From positions 50,607,249-50,671,248 of the forward strand of contig OZ038423.1 in the NCBI GenBank assembly GCA_964036155.1: DNA of 64,000 nt. The letters run 5' to 3'. Positions 33,760-50,478 of the stretch are shown one piece after another. Position 1 is the stretch's first letter. Every line of letters starts with the position of its first letter. Position numbers and translations under genes: made by a program. The notes beneath the pieces were generated by a model that saw only the letters and a list, made by a program, of their open reading frames with translations, made no database searches and was not told the origin of the DNA. Origin of the DNA: Diploscapter coronatus. Lineage: Eukaryota > Nematoda > Chromadorea > Rhabditida > Rhabditidae.

Positions 33760-34158
33760 TTTATTCTTTCCATTCATTCGTTTTACTCGTGTACAGTTGT
33801 TTATTTGTACCTTTACCTCTCGAGTTTCTTCTCCATTTTACAGCCTTTATTCCAATAAAAATTTGAGATACGGCTTCATTATTTTATGAGCATTCTCGAC
33901 GCGTTCATTCGCAGAAGTTTATCTTCACATTTGATTGAGTTCAATTTCGAATTTTTTTTTTCAAACGTGTGATTTTTGCTGTCTTACAATTTCGCGAGAC
34001 AGCATTTACGCCAAATGGCCAATTTTCTGCTATTTCTATAATTAGATTAGCTGAAATATGTTCAGCAAAGTCAGTGACGTCTCGCAATTTCGGTTTTTGA
34101 TTGATGTGGAAATCGACATTTCAAATTCATTTTCATTTCAGAATCCACTTGATCAACA
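33760..34158. other. Intergenic spacer
   Basis: It contains a likely polyadenylation signal (CCAATAAAAATT near 33852) for the upstream gene and a TTCATTTCAG acceptor at about 34140, 17 nt before the next start codon, again resembling a trans-splice site. Nothing else was seen. Confidence 0.5.
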
Positions 34159-37100
34159 ATGTCGAGTGAAGTGGACGCAAATCTCGATTACTGGATGAGT
34201 TTGGGAGCGGTAAGATCGTCTTTTTCCTTCAAAAAATCAAATTCTATAATTGAGGAGCTGAGCCGCACGCCTCGAGCGGGCACTTCTGCGGCGAGTCTTC
34301 GTTCTCTCGCAGATTCACTCAGTTTCCCTGAAAAGTTCGAGTTCGCCATTCGGTATGCAGCTTTCTCATTTGAAAGAAGAATTTCCCAACCTTGCAGCAA
34401 CTCCTCAGCGGACTCGTTGACACTGCTCATCCAGTTGGAAATGCACATGCGAAATGAGGTTGGTGCTCATCATTTTACCGTTTTTCGCTGATTGTGAGTA
34501 GTATTCATTTTGTCAAAACGAATAAAAGATATAGGACAGATTGTTTTGAGTGAGGAGGAACTAGGAAGGGAACATTTTGGACTACTTTTACATGAAATTT
34601 CAATTTTCCGATGCTAACGAAAACCCGTGCTCGGAATTGGGAAGTGGACGAATTGGCGAGGAAGTGCGAGCAGGCGATGCTGGAGGAACATGGGGCGCAG
34701 GAACAGCGGCGATTCAATGAGCTCAACGACAGACTCAAGGTTGGTAGATTATTAGACATGATTCTGACTGGAAAACAATGAATATGATTTTGTGTCAAAT
34801 ATTAATCTCTGCATATAGTTCTTTACGTTCTGAACAGCTTGCGATTGATATTTTTAAAATGTTTTTTCCCCCTGAACATTCATTCTTACTATTTTTGCAC
34901 ACGTACGATTTCTCAAAATTGAGATGTCATTTTCTTGATTTTGATGCTGATGACTGCAAACTCAAACTCTTTAAAAATGCGAAATATCCCCCTTCTCTTC
35001 TTGCCTGCCTAACAAATGTCGGTCAGCAGAAAGATGATCTTGAGTTAGTCAGCCGAATCCTACACACGAAAATATTTTGATTTCTAAAGGAACCCTTTCT
35101 CTCAAACTAAAATTTGAAGATTAGAGCATAGTACGCAGAAGATCAAGCTAGTTTACTTTCATTTTATCTTCTTTCGAAAACTTGAGAAATTTCATGTAGT
35201 TTCATCTTTATCTCTATTTGCTATATATTCTTTTTCATTTAACTTCATTCTGTTTCCAAGGAGTCACTCGAGATAAGGATTGCAAATCGGACTGCAGGTT
35301 TCAGTCGAGGCTCGATCATATTCGAGCGGTATTCAAAAATGCTAGATCTGAAATTTTTCTGACTGGATTTAGGATTTTAAATTTCTGTTCAAATTTTTTC
35401 AATCTAGAAAATGACTTCAGCAAGTGCACTCCGCGTATTCCGTGCAAATCAAGGAGCTGGCCGAGAAGCACCGCGTTGCATTTCGACTTGCAGTGGATTC
35501 GCTGCACTCGCACAACAGCATTCCTGCCTCCCTCATCGACGAAATGCACAATGAAACTGGCAGGGCCATCAGGGCAAAGACGGTGGATGTGTAAGAAAAA
35601 AGCAGAAATGCATGAGAAGAAATGATATGCCTCATGCATTTCTCGTATCATATATCCCAAATCCCAGAATCTTATTTCAGATCTCAAGCCCCGGATGTCG
35701 ACGAAAGCTATACGGTTTACATCGGTACGTGAATTTCGCAATCGTCAAAATCCTGTTTATTCCCGATCCTTATCGACCTGAGATATCAATTCTACATTAC
35801 CTTTCATTTACGCAAGTTCCTCTTTCTTGGTCTTCTTTATTACAGCGTGAACTGCTCTACCTCGTGCTTTTTCCTTCTTCCCATTTCCCTGCTCACCACA
35901 TTTCTCAAATCGAATCACTTTCACACGTATCTTCTCTTCTTCTTCTTATTCTTCTTCATTTTTCGGTTCAATCGAAATCACTCACAGTTTTCCCAGCTTG
36001 CCTCTCGCATCAAAGAGCATGCGAGATTTGGAAACAGCTGTGCCTTCTTTAACTCTTTCTTTGTGCCTGCTTCCTTGCTTCCCACCCTTCCTCTATCCTT
36101 GCCTTCTCAAGTATCTTCTTCTTCTTCTGTTTCTGTTTCTTTTCATTTCTGCTTCTTCTTACTACGCATTCTCGCTTCCCTATTTCTACTCCAATTTGTT
36201 TGTTCATCTCATGTTCTGTTTGCTGTTTGCATTCTTCATTCTTTATCTCCTTTTATCTTTTTATCTCCCTCCACATGCCATTTCATCAAACTATCTCAAA
36301 TTTCATTTTTCAGGCTCGCAGCTAAAATCCATGCACAATATTCGGCTGCAGAGCACGCCTTCACTCGTCGATCTGTGCAAGTTGAACAATGTGAGTCTTT
36401 TCCTGGAGTTGTAATATCTGAATCATATCTGCGAGAATGTTCAAATCTTGAATTGCTTTATTATGAATCAGTCGTTTGGAGTATGAGCATTTTTGCAAAA
36501 ATGTGTCGTGTTATTCTTGGGAGAAACTTCTTTACTTTACTATAGATAACAAGGGTATATCATAGTCAAGTAACCGGAAAATTATCTGTTCTTTCCCATT
36601 TTCGATTTCTGACAAACAATTTTCATTCTATCAACTTCCAGTCGGAAGAAGAGCAAAGCAGTCGTCTGCAGATGGCGATGTCAATGTATTCCCGCTCCCT
36701 CTCTGCAGTCATTCTGCTCGTTGCCAAAGACCCTCTTTTCCACGCGAGGCACAACACAGAATTCTTCAAGCTCTGCGAACAGTCCACTGAACTGCATTTT
36801 GACAGTCTCGAACAGCAGTTGGAGGACAATGCTGAATCGGTAAATCTATTGTTTTGTTATTTTCATCCTTTCCTCGACGATTTTGACATGTTGTGACGAT
36901 TTCTGAATTGTCTTTGTTATTTTCTCAAAACACGATCAAAAATCACAAATTTTAGACACGGAAAGCAAACCTCTGGCGAATGGGCAACGAAGGCCAGGCC
37001 GAAGAAGAGACAAAGAATGCTAGCGACAGTTTGGAGATAGGCGATGTTTATTGCACAAAGCATTCGAATCTGCACAATATTCAGGTCCAATATCGATCAA

Positions 37101-37699
37101 TTTCTAAAAGAATCCTCATTTTTCAGGTAGCATTTCACCTCGTCGTTGATGACATTCTTCGCACATCCGACATTCAAAGCAGGTTTTGATAAGAATTTCT
37201 TCACTTCAATTCGTTTTCCTTTTCTAGAAATCCTTGTTTGAATGGAATTCGCAACATCGTTCGGCTGTCAGCTCGACTCGGCATCACTACTCTCTACATT
37301 CCTCTTCTCCTCATCGATCAGCCCTCTGAAGTAAGAAATTATCGCTATTTTTCAAATCATCCCTTCTATTTAGGCGACAACAGTTGCATGGTGTCTCAAA
37401 AGAGCTGAAATGATGTTCAAATGCGTCAAGGGATTTTTAATTGAGGTATCGATTCGGCACCTTATAAATAATGAGAAGTTAAAACTCATTCTTTCCCATA
37501 CTAGTTCTCAGTATTTTCAAACTCAGTTCTATCTACGAATATATATATTTAGGTGTGCAGTTCCTCAGCCCAACACTACAACATCCACTTCGTGCTGCCT
37601 TCCGGCCTGCTTCCCTCCATCTACCACCACATTTCCACGATGCTACCCACCATCTTCCACCTCGTGCCTAGTGTCTCCATCACTTTACAGGCCGATTGA
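34159..37699 (+). CDS. FERRY3: FERRY complex subunit 3 (C12orf4) homolog
   Basis: The start MSSEVDANLDYWMSLGA lies in exon 34159-34209. Further exons contain SADSLTLLIQLEMHMRNE, NWEVDELARKCEQAML, EEHGAQEQRRFNELNDRLK, VQIKELAEKHRVAFRLAVD, SQLKSMHNIRLQSTPSLVDL, QMAMSMYSRSLSAVILLV, YCTKHSNLHNIQ, VAFHLVVDDI, GIRNIVRLSARLGITTLYIP and CLKRAEMMFKCVKGF, ending at a TGA at 37697-37699. These blocks occur in the same order in human C12orf4, a subunit of the Rab5 effector complex that links early endosomes to mRNAs. One intron (about 35726-36313) is long and pyrimidine-rich; its ORFs are not coding. Some middle exon edges (34560-34620, 35260-35410) are uncertain. Confidence 0.85.
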
Positions 37700-38015
37700 C
37701 AGGGAAGTTTCCTCTATTTATTTATTCATTACCTGCAATTGTTTATTTTTGTACAAATACATCTAAAATTATTATGTGATATCCCTCAATCTGTGATTCT
37801 CTTTTTGCATAATTATTCCTTCACTGTGATACGATAATTTATTTTGCTGCAAGTTGAACAATAAATCGCTTTCATTTTAATTTTATTATTTTCATATACG
37901 ATAAGGCTCGGTACCTTTCGATATTTTGCAATTTTCACCGATTTCATTAATCTCAATGTTAATTTCAGGTCTCCCTTTCTAGTCATAGGATTTTGAAATT
38001 CCACCAGAACAAAGG
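37700..38015. other. Intergenic spacer
   Basis: Holds the 3' end of FERRY3 and a TTAATTTCAG acceptor near 37970 that precedes the TTLL5-like start by about 46 nt. No gene. Confidence 0.5.
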
Positions 38016-41609
<3,594 letters not shown>

Positions 41610-42303
41610 CCTGTGCCTGTCCCAAAAGGATTGTGAATTTATTATTTCATTTCTTATTCTTCTTTATTTCGACTATTCTGATATTTTTATTCTCAAGGAC
41701 ACTTTGTGCTTTCAGCATAATCTCTAAATAAGCTAATCCCAGTTCTGATGAATTTTGATATACAAACTTATCAAGATGTTCTCTTACATTTCAACAAAAT
41801 GAATTCCAATAAATAATACATCGCTAATTTTTCCGTATCTTGCCAACAATTCAATACTATTGATGTTTTTGACATTTGTCGGTAAAATGGACAATAAACA
41901 ACTATTTTGAAGAAAAGTAAATGAGATAATAATCGGAATGGTTTTATTACTAACCGTTGTGGATATCTTCAAAGTGAAATGGGTTTGGAAAGAACTGAGA
42001 TGCTTCTCGAACGCTCGATTGAATGATGAAGAAAAAGGTTTCTTGGAAAGTTCACCTAACTTCACTATCGAAGTTATTGGGTCATTCGTTAAGTTTCGGT
42101 AATTTTAAAACTAGTATCTATAACTCCAACCCTACTTTAACTTTCTCTGACTAAAATAACACGTGAAAAGCATGTATGCTAATTTTACAATTCCTAAGAC
42201 ATTGAATGCCCCAATATTTACATGAGAGATAAGTGAACTTTCCAATAGATCAGAAAATGTAGATGCAAATGCCTCTATTGTGCAAGTGCTTCTTGTCACT
42301 ATT
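41610..42303. other. Intergenic between convergent genes
   Basis: 3' regions of the TTLL5-like gene (+) and the SEC14-like gene (-). AATAAATAATAC near 41810 may be a polyadenylation region. No exon or clear repeat was found. Confidence 0.45.
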
Positions 42304-44684
42304 TTACGATTTGTGTTTGATTTCAGCGGCGCAGTGCAATTTGACCGCGAACCACGTGGAGGATGGATTGACGAATCGGAGGATGAAATGGCCGGGGGAC
42401 ACTTGGACGGAGCCGAATTCCGAAAGCTGAATGAGGATACATCAGGCTGGTCAATTTATAACTTATCGTTTTTTCTATTATTTAATTTTTTTACATTTTT
42501 TCTTATTTTTTGAGGAATATTACACTTTTATTTTCAGCTTCTATAGTTTCTATCTCCGTTTTACTATCTTGAATCTGCTTCCTTTGAGTGAGATAACCAT
42601 AGTCGTCGATTGAACTATTTTAATTCTGGGCGCCCTCATGCCCTGTTCCTATCTCTCATTTCTCCTCCATCGAACTCTAACAATGAAGTTTTTCCTACTT
42701 TGAGTGAGGTAACAGTGATTTTCGGCCAAACTGGGATTTCCTTGCCATTTTCTACTCGAAGAATTTCGAATTCGACATCGCCGCTCGATGTGAAATTCCA
42801 AATAAGCGTGCCTTCTTCTTTTGTTGACCTATATGAAAGAGATTAGGTTAACTTGAAGCTAATGATATTCTTACAATTCGATGTCGAGTTTCTGATGCGA
42901 TTTGATAGTGCTCGTTTTCATTGGGGGTGGCTTTAGGACTCCATTATCCGACCAGACTTGCTCTTGCTAAAAATAACTTATTTGGTGTAATGTTTTATAC
43001 CAACTCTTTCTAATCTTATCCTCATCTGCTTATATCTAACGATGTCTAATGTTATTTCATCATTTTTAAATAGCCAAAAAGAACTAACAGTTCTGTAATG
43101 TCCCTTCTCGACCGGAATGTAGGACTTGCAACAAGATTCTGGCGGGTCTGCAAATCCACTGGAGTCGATCCAGTCACCCCCGAACTCGACAGGGATCACA
43201 TTCGGATGGAGGTACTTCTTGAGATCCTCGACAGAATCCAGAAAGCACAACTTCGCTGCCGTCTCCGCATCCATCACGTACTTCGAGATCTTCCACATAA
43301 GCGAGACCAGGCCGGGAGGGTTGATCAGAATCAGCTTGCACAGCTAAAATTGAGAGTTTGGGATTTCTTCTAAAAATAAGCTGATCTTCATTCAATTTTT
43401 CCTTCAAATTATCAATCTAGTAGTTATTTAATAAGACCTAGACAGGATTTAGGCAGGATCCTTCATGCGTACCCTCCGCTAGTTAAAATCTTATCCTACA
43501 TTCTTGCCGCTCACTACCCTATGTATCAACTTTCTATAGAAAAAATTATGTGGTCTGCAGACCCCCTCCCCATTTGACTAGAAGTCGACTGACATGTTCA
43601 CTGAAGTAATCAGCCCAGATTTTGACAACGAGTCTGGCCAGTTTGACAGGCGCGGAGAGGGGATTGAGGAAGTCCGCCAAATTGACTCCGTCCAGGTCGA
43701 GAATGCATACTACGGAAGAAGGCTTGCCTGAAAGTGCTGATCATGATTTTGATAAGAATGTGCAAGAGAAATTGTAACATTTTCATCGAAATTTTATCTG
43801 CGATGCATGATCGAATAATAGGGATTTTTATTCAAATGTAAGAAATCATTTTTTTTAAATTATCGAATTTTAGGACAAATAGAATTTTGAAACATTACCT
43901 GTACGATTTTCCGTCTTTGCAATGACTCTTCCAAACATATCTTGGAACATGAAATAGCTGTGAATGACATGCGAAAGGGGGATCACTTTCATTATCTGTA
44001 AGAAATTCCTCATCTATCATTAAACAGGCAAGATACCTCATTCAAATTGGTGCCTTTCAATTTTTGAACGATAACATGGACATTGTTGGAGGTCAGAGTC
44101 TCGTCCATTCGGGAAATCACAAACCTCTAAAAGATAAATTTTGGTGGAACATTTTAGAGAGTCACTTCAAAGGTCGGTTTTCCAATGGGATGCACATTGT
44201 ACAGTTCGTCTTCAGTCATTTTGTCATAACCTAGCAGCTCTCTGCAATTTCATTCTGGTTTATGAAATTCGTTGTGAACAAAAATTCATATTCTTCTCAT
44301 TTCATAACAATCGAATTCTATCAATTTTCCTTTGATGAAAAGATCTCTAAAATTATCTCATTTTCTTACAACTTTCGGAAATTCTCTTCCAAATATTTAA
44401 GCATGTTTTTTCCTCTCAATTCATTATCCAACTCATAAAATTCTCAGTTTCACTTACCTGTGTAGCAGATAGTGTTCAATTCTCTTCCTCGCCATTTCGA
44501 CATTCCCATTCTGTCCTCTAATGAATTTCGCAACGAAGAACGGCGAATTGAGATCTGCCGGCACTGATATCTGCTTTCTAAATCGGCCACAAAAATCTAA
44601 TTTTTTTCTTTTGAATCTTTATTTTTACCGCAGATATGCAGCCTTTTCCATAGTTTCGCTATCAAAATTAGGCGCTTCAATCAT
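42304..44684 (-). CDS. SEC14-like CRAL-TRIO and GOLD domain protein
   Basis: The start at 44684 (MIEAPNFDSETMEKAAYLR) comes directly after TTTACAG. N-terminal CRAL-TRIO helices follow (DLNSPFFVAKFIRGQNGNVE, ARKRIEHYLLHR), then the lipid-binding core (NVHVIVQKLKGTNLNEI, VIPLSHVIHSYFMFQDM, SVVCILDLDGVNLADFLNP, ADYFSEHVSRLLV, LCKLILINPPG, SLMWKISKYVMDAETAAKLC, LHPNVIPVEFGG). The C-terminus is a GOLD beta-sandwich (GTLIWNFTSSGDVEFEILRV, FGSVQVSPGHFILRFVN, STWFAVKLHCAA) ending at TAA 42304-42306. This order matches SEC14L and nematode CRAL-TRIO/GOLD proteins, which carry lipids between membranes and at the Golgi. The plus-strand ORF across 42327-42427 is a shadow of the GOLD exon. Confidence 0.85.
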
Positions 44685-47301
44685 CTGTAAATCTAGTTTT
44701 TTTTAAATATATAAAAGTGCAATTCGAAAATATCTCGCAGTAGAAAAAAGATACTATTCGGATTAAAATTGCAATTCAATCAATTAAATTAGACAGTGGG
44801 ACAGGCGAGCGGATCAACCTAGAAAACCCTTGCACCATTCTCCCCTCACATCTCGCACAGCTTGATACATTCAAGACAAGAAAGAGACCCAATAGTTATT
44901 ATAGCCGAAAAATAGACAAACAGGATTCCTTCTCTCATCATTCAGTCTTTTTTACTCATTCGATAATAATATCGGTGAGAAAATCAAAGCGACATATTGT
45001 GAAAGATAATGGTTGAAAATTCAAGATTAAAGATACAAAATTGTGAAGAAAATAGTATAGAGGGTAGGTCGCACGGCCATTCTGACTGAATTTTTCCTTA
45101 GGTCTGCTGCTAATTCAGATGATACAAAGCAATCGATTTGAAGAGGAATGTTGCAGTAAAACAGAACAGAATAGAATGTTATTGTTGAGAGGGAAGGCGA
45201 ACAACAACATCGAGATATCGAGACATCGAGGCATTGAAGATGTTTTGACAGGACATTTGATTGTTTGAATATGAGCTGTTGGGTTAGAAGGTGAGAAGAC
45301 AAGAAAAAAGAGTCACTTGATTGATTGAGACATCGAATTGGGGATGGGATGACGCAATTAGAAAGCGGACAGGCACAATAGATACATTCAGGGTAATTCA
45401 CTGAAGAAGAGAAAGGATGAAAAAGTAGAACAACTACTTGAATTGACGGGAAAGGTAAAAAGTCTCCACATTAACAGAGTTGTTTTGCAAAATGACTATT
45501 CCAAGCAATAATTGCAATGCAATTTCTTTCGATATCTAAATTAGATTGTGATCTACAAGTGTCATAAATATACTGTCAGATTTCTGCTTTACTTCATAAT
45601 TCTCAAACACAATACTTTCGATGATAAAATAAAGAATAAAGATAATCAATGTCATTTTATCAAAAGTGCATGCCTTTGATCCTACCGCAAGTTTTTAATT
45701 TTGGTAATATAAGAAGACTGAATTTCACGCTAGCATATTTTAGATATCGAAAAATACGACAGTAATGATGGTGCACCTTGTATATCAAATCTAAAAAAAT
45801 GCAGAATATTCTTGCCATACTTTGTCACACCGTCGAATTCCTGCGCATGGCAAACCGGTTGATTGGAGGGCAAATGGATGTCGAAAAAGGGGAAATGAAG
45901 GTGGGGGATAAAACGGGATGCAAGGTATATGACATAGCCACAAAATGACTGGGCAGGAAAGAGACAAAGGAAAAACTGTGGAACAGACAAAACAGGTGGA
46001 CAGAGGAAGGTGAATGACAGAAATAGAGGAGTGCATTAGGTGGTTAGGATTAAAAACATGTGAAAGTCCATTCATCAATAGCGGTTTTGCGATGAAATAA
46101 TGTTGAGGTTCGAACTTTTACAAAGTGCAGACCAGAACAACACCACAACTCCAGCACCAAAACAAAATTTTTAAAATTAGCATTTCATCTGTTGCATTTC
46201 ATTTTCATGTTCATACTCTCTCACACTATCAAAATTTTTAATTCCATAGCTCTCCCCTCCTGAAAATCTATCAAATCATAAAACTAAAATGCGATTCTCT
46301 TTACTTTTATATTCAATTTTGCATTCTGCTAATTTGTATCCAATTTGAGAGTCAAAACTACAAACTACTGTTCACTGGCTCACCTTGCTTATAACCCCTT
46401 TTATGTTTTACATATTCAAAATTTGTATTATACGCTTCTATTTTACAAACATCATTGTGCAAATATTATCATGTTGTAAACTACAAAAATACGAAAATAA
46501 TGTAGGCCGACCGCCTTCGGCAGCCAGTTAGTGTAGAACAGAAAACAGCAGTGACAGCTGCAGAACAGTGGCAGAATAGATCAAGCATCCGACCGTCTTT
46601 CATTGGGGTGGAAGCAGTAATGAACTCTCACATCCACCAATTTTCAAATACATTCAACTTAGATAAGATAGTAGAAGGAGGAGAGAGAAGAGGGCTCATC
46701 AGCGAAGTAGCGAATACTGTCGGTAATGACCTCTCAAGCGATTTGCAAATTTTAATGTTAAAATTAGCATATTATAGTTTTTTGGCCCTAAATACTCAAA
46801 AATTAGGTCAAAAGTCATCGGAAAAGTTACGTTGCACAGGATGCAACTGAGACCTATCAAACGGTGTATCATACATGGGGATACAATAGACAGGTGGCTA
46901 GAAATAAGCTCGGACACACAGACAGACAGACACACTTTACAAAAATACTAAAAAAGGAGATTTTAATATGATAATTCTGCAGATAGATAGATAAAATAGC
47001 TGGGAAAAGCCTCTTGAATTTTTAACGAATAATATTCTTTGAATATTCTCTAATAAATCACAATTTTTCATAATCTAAATTGCGTTCTAATCAGATCTAG
47101 GGAGGACGATCGCCAAAAGGCTTTTACGACCTATCTCCTGTATATTTTCTTCGTCTGACGAAAGCGCTCCCTAGGTCTGATTCTAATTCATCCCAATTAT
47201 AAATCTTTGTGAAAATTTTATTTATTAAGTTAGTCTTCAACCGATAATTTATGATTCTGGCTATGTCAGCTAATGTTCCCCAAGTATTTTCTTTTACTCT
47301 T
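44685..47301. other. Intergenic, no gene seen
   Basis: 2.6 kb between the SEC14-like start and the collagen 3' end. It has no exon-like open stretch with recognisable content. Purine-rich runs occur near 45180-45440 and 45880-46040. A GACACACAGACAGACAGAC microsatellite lies at about 46912-46933. A TTTATT at about 47219 is AATAAA on the minus strand, about 80 nt past the collagen stop codon. Confidence 0.45.
47085..47186. repeat. MITE-like inverted-repeat element, copy 1
   Basis: Ends AATCAGATCTAGGGAG (47089-47104) and CTCCCTAGGTCTGATT (47166-47181) pair with one mismatch. The interior (ACGATCGCCAAAAGGCTTTT..., TATATTTTCT) matches the element at 59768-59942. It lies in the 3' flank of the collagen gene. 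Confidence 0.6.
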
Positions 47302-49661
47302 CTAATATCCTGGGGGCGTTCGTGGAGGTGGACAGTGATCACAGCTAAAACGCACTTTTACGTGAGTTGTGATTATATAAATAATAACCTTCCTTTAGCT
47401 CCCGAAAGTCCTTCCTAAACAAAATTAGAATAGTTAAATTTCAGTAATTTTTCTCTAGAGAAAAATGATTGCCTGGCCAGGTAGTCCCGTCCTTCCTAAA
47501 TATATTTCGATAGATTTAGTTCCAATATAAATTCAAAAACCTGGGAGTCCAAATCTACCTCCAACTCCGCTATCTCCTAAAATAATTGCTCTTTTTATAC
47601 AGTAGTGGCGCATAAAATTTTTGGAACAATTGATGATTTTTGAAAATCTTCATATTTAGATTTTTACTGAAACAATTTTTGTCAAATTTGATAGACTTAA
47701 GAATGTCATCGAGTAACAGTAATCCTCAAAACTTCGTTCTAGTTGATCGTGAAAAATTAAGAAATATCTTTCAAATATCATGAAATGTTCCAAATTTTTT
47801 TCGCTGTCGTATTTAAAATTAATTTACCGATCGGGCCTCGTAGTCCAGGCACTCCAATTTTTCCTTTTTCTCCAGATGGGCTTGAAATAATTTATCATAT
47901 AAAATTTGAAAACGTCACTTATCAGCCAGTCCGCATTCTCCTTGTAGCCTTAAAACGATTTTATACTATTTCACGAAGTATTTCTCTTATCTGGAGGTCC
48001 TTGCATTCCAGCAGGAGATTCAATCGCAAGTTGCTTTCCTGAATCGCCTAAAAATTTCTTCCATTTTAACCGCTGATATTGATTTAGCATACCTTTCTCT
48101 CCAGGCAACCCGATCGATCTGAATGAGCATTTTAAAACTTTATTCAAAATCAAGAAATTGCCCAGTGCTTCCAATTGATCCGCTTGGGCCTATTGCTCCC
48201 GGTTCACATGAAAATACGAGATTTTTTGAGAGAGGATAATTTATTTTTACCAGCCTTCCCATTTACTCCCGGTTCTCCATTCTCTAAAGAATATTTTTGC
48301 AAGATTTCATCGTATTTAAATAGGAAATTTTACCGCCCATTGAACCAGGATCTCTAAAAATATAGATTTGCCGAATTATTGATAAACGAGATTTTAAACT
48401 TACCCTTTGTCACCGATTAATCCAGCCAATCCAGGAGGTCATGAAAATGTTAAATTATAAAATGTGTCACAAACTCATTTCAAGGAAGATCACTTTAAAA
48501 TGTGACCTTTCAAACTAGTCATATTTGGATTAGTAAACTTATTATACCAGGGGGACATTCTCTTAGGCATGGAGGTGGTTCTTCCACAGCGAAAACTGCA
48601 TCTCTGCCTGGATTTCCATCCAACTCAAAATTAATATGAAATTTATTTTGAAATATAAAAAAAACTTACTCCAGGCTTTCCATCTGAATTTTGTGGCGAT
48701 GCATAGATTTATTCGGCTTTTGAAAAGTGAAATAAATCTATACATACCCAAACCGTCGTCACCCAGGGCTCCTTTAAATTATTGTGATTAAATTATGTTT
48801 AAATTAGAAATAAAAACCTGGATCGCCGACAATTCCTAAAAAATTTATTTTATGAAGTAATAAAAATACGTTTTTAATAAGAAAATTGATAGCTGAATAA
48901 AAAATTTACCTGGTAATCCAACCATACACGGACAACATTTGTCGACTTGCGTGGTCTCTGTCTCGTACTGTCTTCTTTTTCTTCTGTAATTTCTTCATTT
49001 TCTATTTTCTTAAGTTTCTTTCAACCCATTAGAAATGAAATGTCCAAAAATCCATCTGCCCTCCTCTTCCCTAGCAGATGACGAATTGGCGAGAATTTGT
49101 TTCTCCAGAGCTGCTCGTTTCTCTAACCGATGCTCCATTCCAACCGATCGAGCTTCCAATTCATACCACAAATCCCTATTCCTACTCTAAATAAACGCTA
49201 CTAGATAGCTGAATAGGTGAAAAAATAATAATTGGACGAAAATATTTAATCTTTTTGTTAGGCGTGGATAGAATGCTAAATGAATTCCGAAACGAATAAT
49301 TTAACATATAATGAAATTAAAAATTTTGAAAATCCATAAGTTGTTGATTTAAAGAATGGTCACGAAACGGCTAAAAATCGAGATTTTGTCAAACTCGGAT
49401 AAAATATTCTAAAGAATCTCACCGTGCAATAATTAGATTCATGAATATAGACAGTTTTAACGTGTTGTAGATGCTCATAAATAATAGGTACGAATAGAAT
49501 GCAGAAAACTGTAGCTACTGTCGATAGACTAACTGATAGAACTGCTGCTCTAAATAGCGAAAAGTGTAATTAAACTTTGCAAACTCGAAAATAAATTACC
49601 TCCGTAATTTCGTGCAAGAATCTTCTGACTCTACGATATACTGAGGCGGAGGTTCTTTCAT
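47302..49661 (-). CDS. Nematode cuticle collagen
   Basis: The ATG at 49661 is three bases after a TTGCAG acceptor. After MKEPPPQYIVESEDSCTKL comes a type II transmembrane segment (VLSVSLSTVATVFCILFVPI) and the cuticle-collagen N-terminal domain, with SRNRDLWYELEARSVG and a basic KR cleavage region. Many short minus-strand exons then carry interrupted Gly-X-Y tracts, including GLPGEKG, GEPGVNGK, GSIGPSG-type and GLRGPIGK. The terminal exons read GLPGQ|EGLSGAKGR and CDHCPPPRTPPGY with TAG at 47302-47304, the signature end of nematode cuticle collagens. One junction appears to use a GC-AG intron (CCAG|GCAATC, about 47468). The exon count is far higher than in typical nematode cuticle collagens. 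It would be secreted and crosslinked in the cuticle. Exact middle exons were not resolved. Confidence 0.82.
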
Positions 49662-50478
49662 TTTCTGCAAGAAGTAGTAAGCGATGAGATTACAGAGGAA
49701 AGACTGAGATTGTGGATTGTAGGCGCGATTTATATTCCGAATCATCTCAGGGATATAGCTCGTAGTCAGGAAAACTACTCACTGACTGCTAGCCTGTGTA
49801 TGTGGTTATTGTCTGCTTTTTCTACCTTCCTTTCATCTTCACCATCCCTCACTATGAATATCCTGTGTTTTCACACAATCCAAAGAATCAGCAATGAATA
49901 GTGACATTCAACTGAACAGATCAGACATATCCTTGTCGCCTACTTTCTCTTATCAATGATAGTGAGTCACTAGCAGTAATTATGAAAATAGTGTGATTTT
50001 TCCTTTAGATGCCTGGATGATGATTGAAGTTCAATGATTAGCCGAATAATGAGAAGGGGTGTATGAAGATTTTTGATATTTCGAAAATCAAAAAACTAAA
50101 GCAATACGATTGTGTCCCTATATAAAAGCTTCAAAATTATGCATAACATGTCGGGGTAAAAATGCACCATGGGGGTGTGTAATCAAACTGAGTGTGGAGT
50201 GTCAACAATAGCCGTTCACAAGAAATCGATTAACTATTTCTGTATGTTTTGAAACTTTTACTTTGAAATTATTATAAAATAAATATTGGATTTGGTTACA
50301 GAATTTTCGAAGGAAAACATTTTAAAGAATATTTATTTCCGTTGCAATTATCCCTCATCGCTTTTGGATGCATTCGAGAGTTGTCTGTATCATGTGCATT
50401 GAAATTAAATGACTATTTCACATTTTATTGAATAAAATTTCTGTATGAAATCTGAGCTTATTATAATCAAGTTTTATT
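49662..50478. other. Intergenic, with the 3' flank of the F-box-Kelch gene
   Basis: No gene. Bases about 50300-50470 match the 3' flank of the Hsp70-Kelch genes (GTTGTCTGTATCATGTGCATTGAA, ATTTCACATTTTATTGAATA), so the homology between the Kelch genes extends beyond their stop codons. Confidence 0.55.

Noticed and set aside
35847..36545. 232-codon plus-strand open frame
   Set aside because: It spans the pyrimidine-rich FERRY3 intron and runs through the true exon at 36314 in another frame. The Phe/Leu/Ser richness is compositional.
42280..42513. Plus-strand exon-like acidic frame (GAVQFDREPRGGW...)
   Set aside because: The minus strand of the same bases encodes the GOLD-domain end of the SEC14-like gene (FGSVQVSPGHFILRFVN), with matching splice sites.
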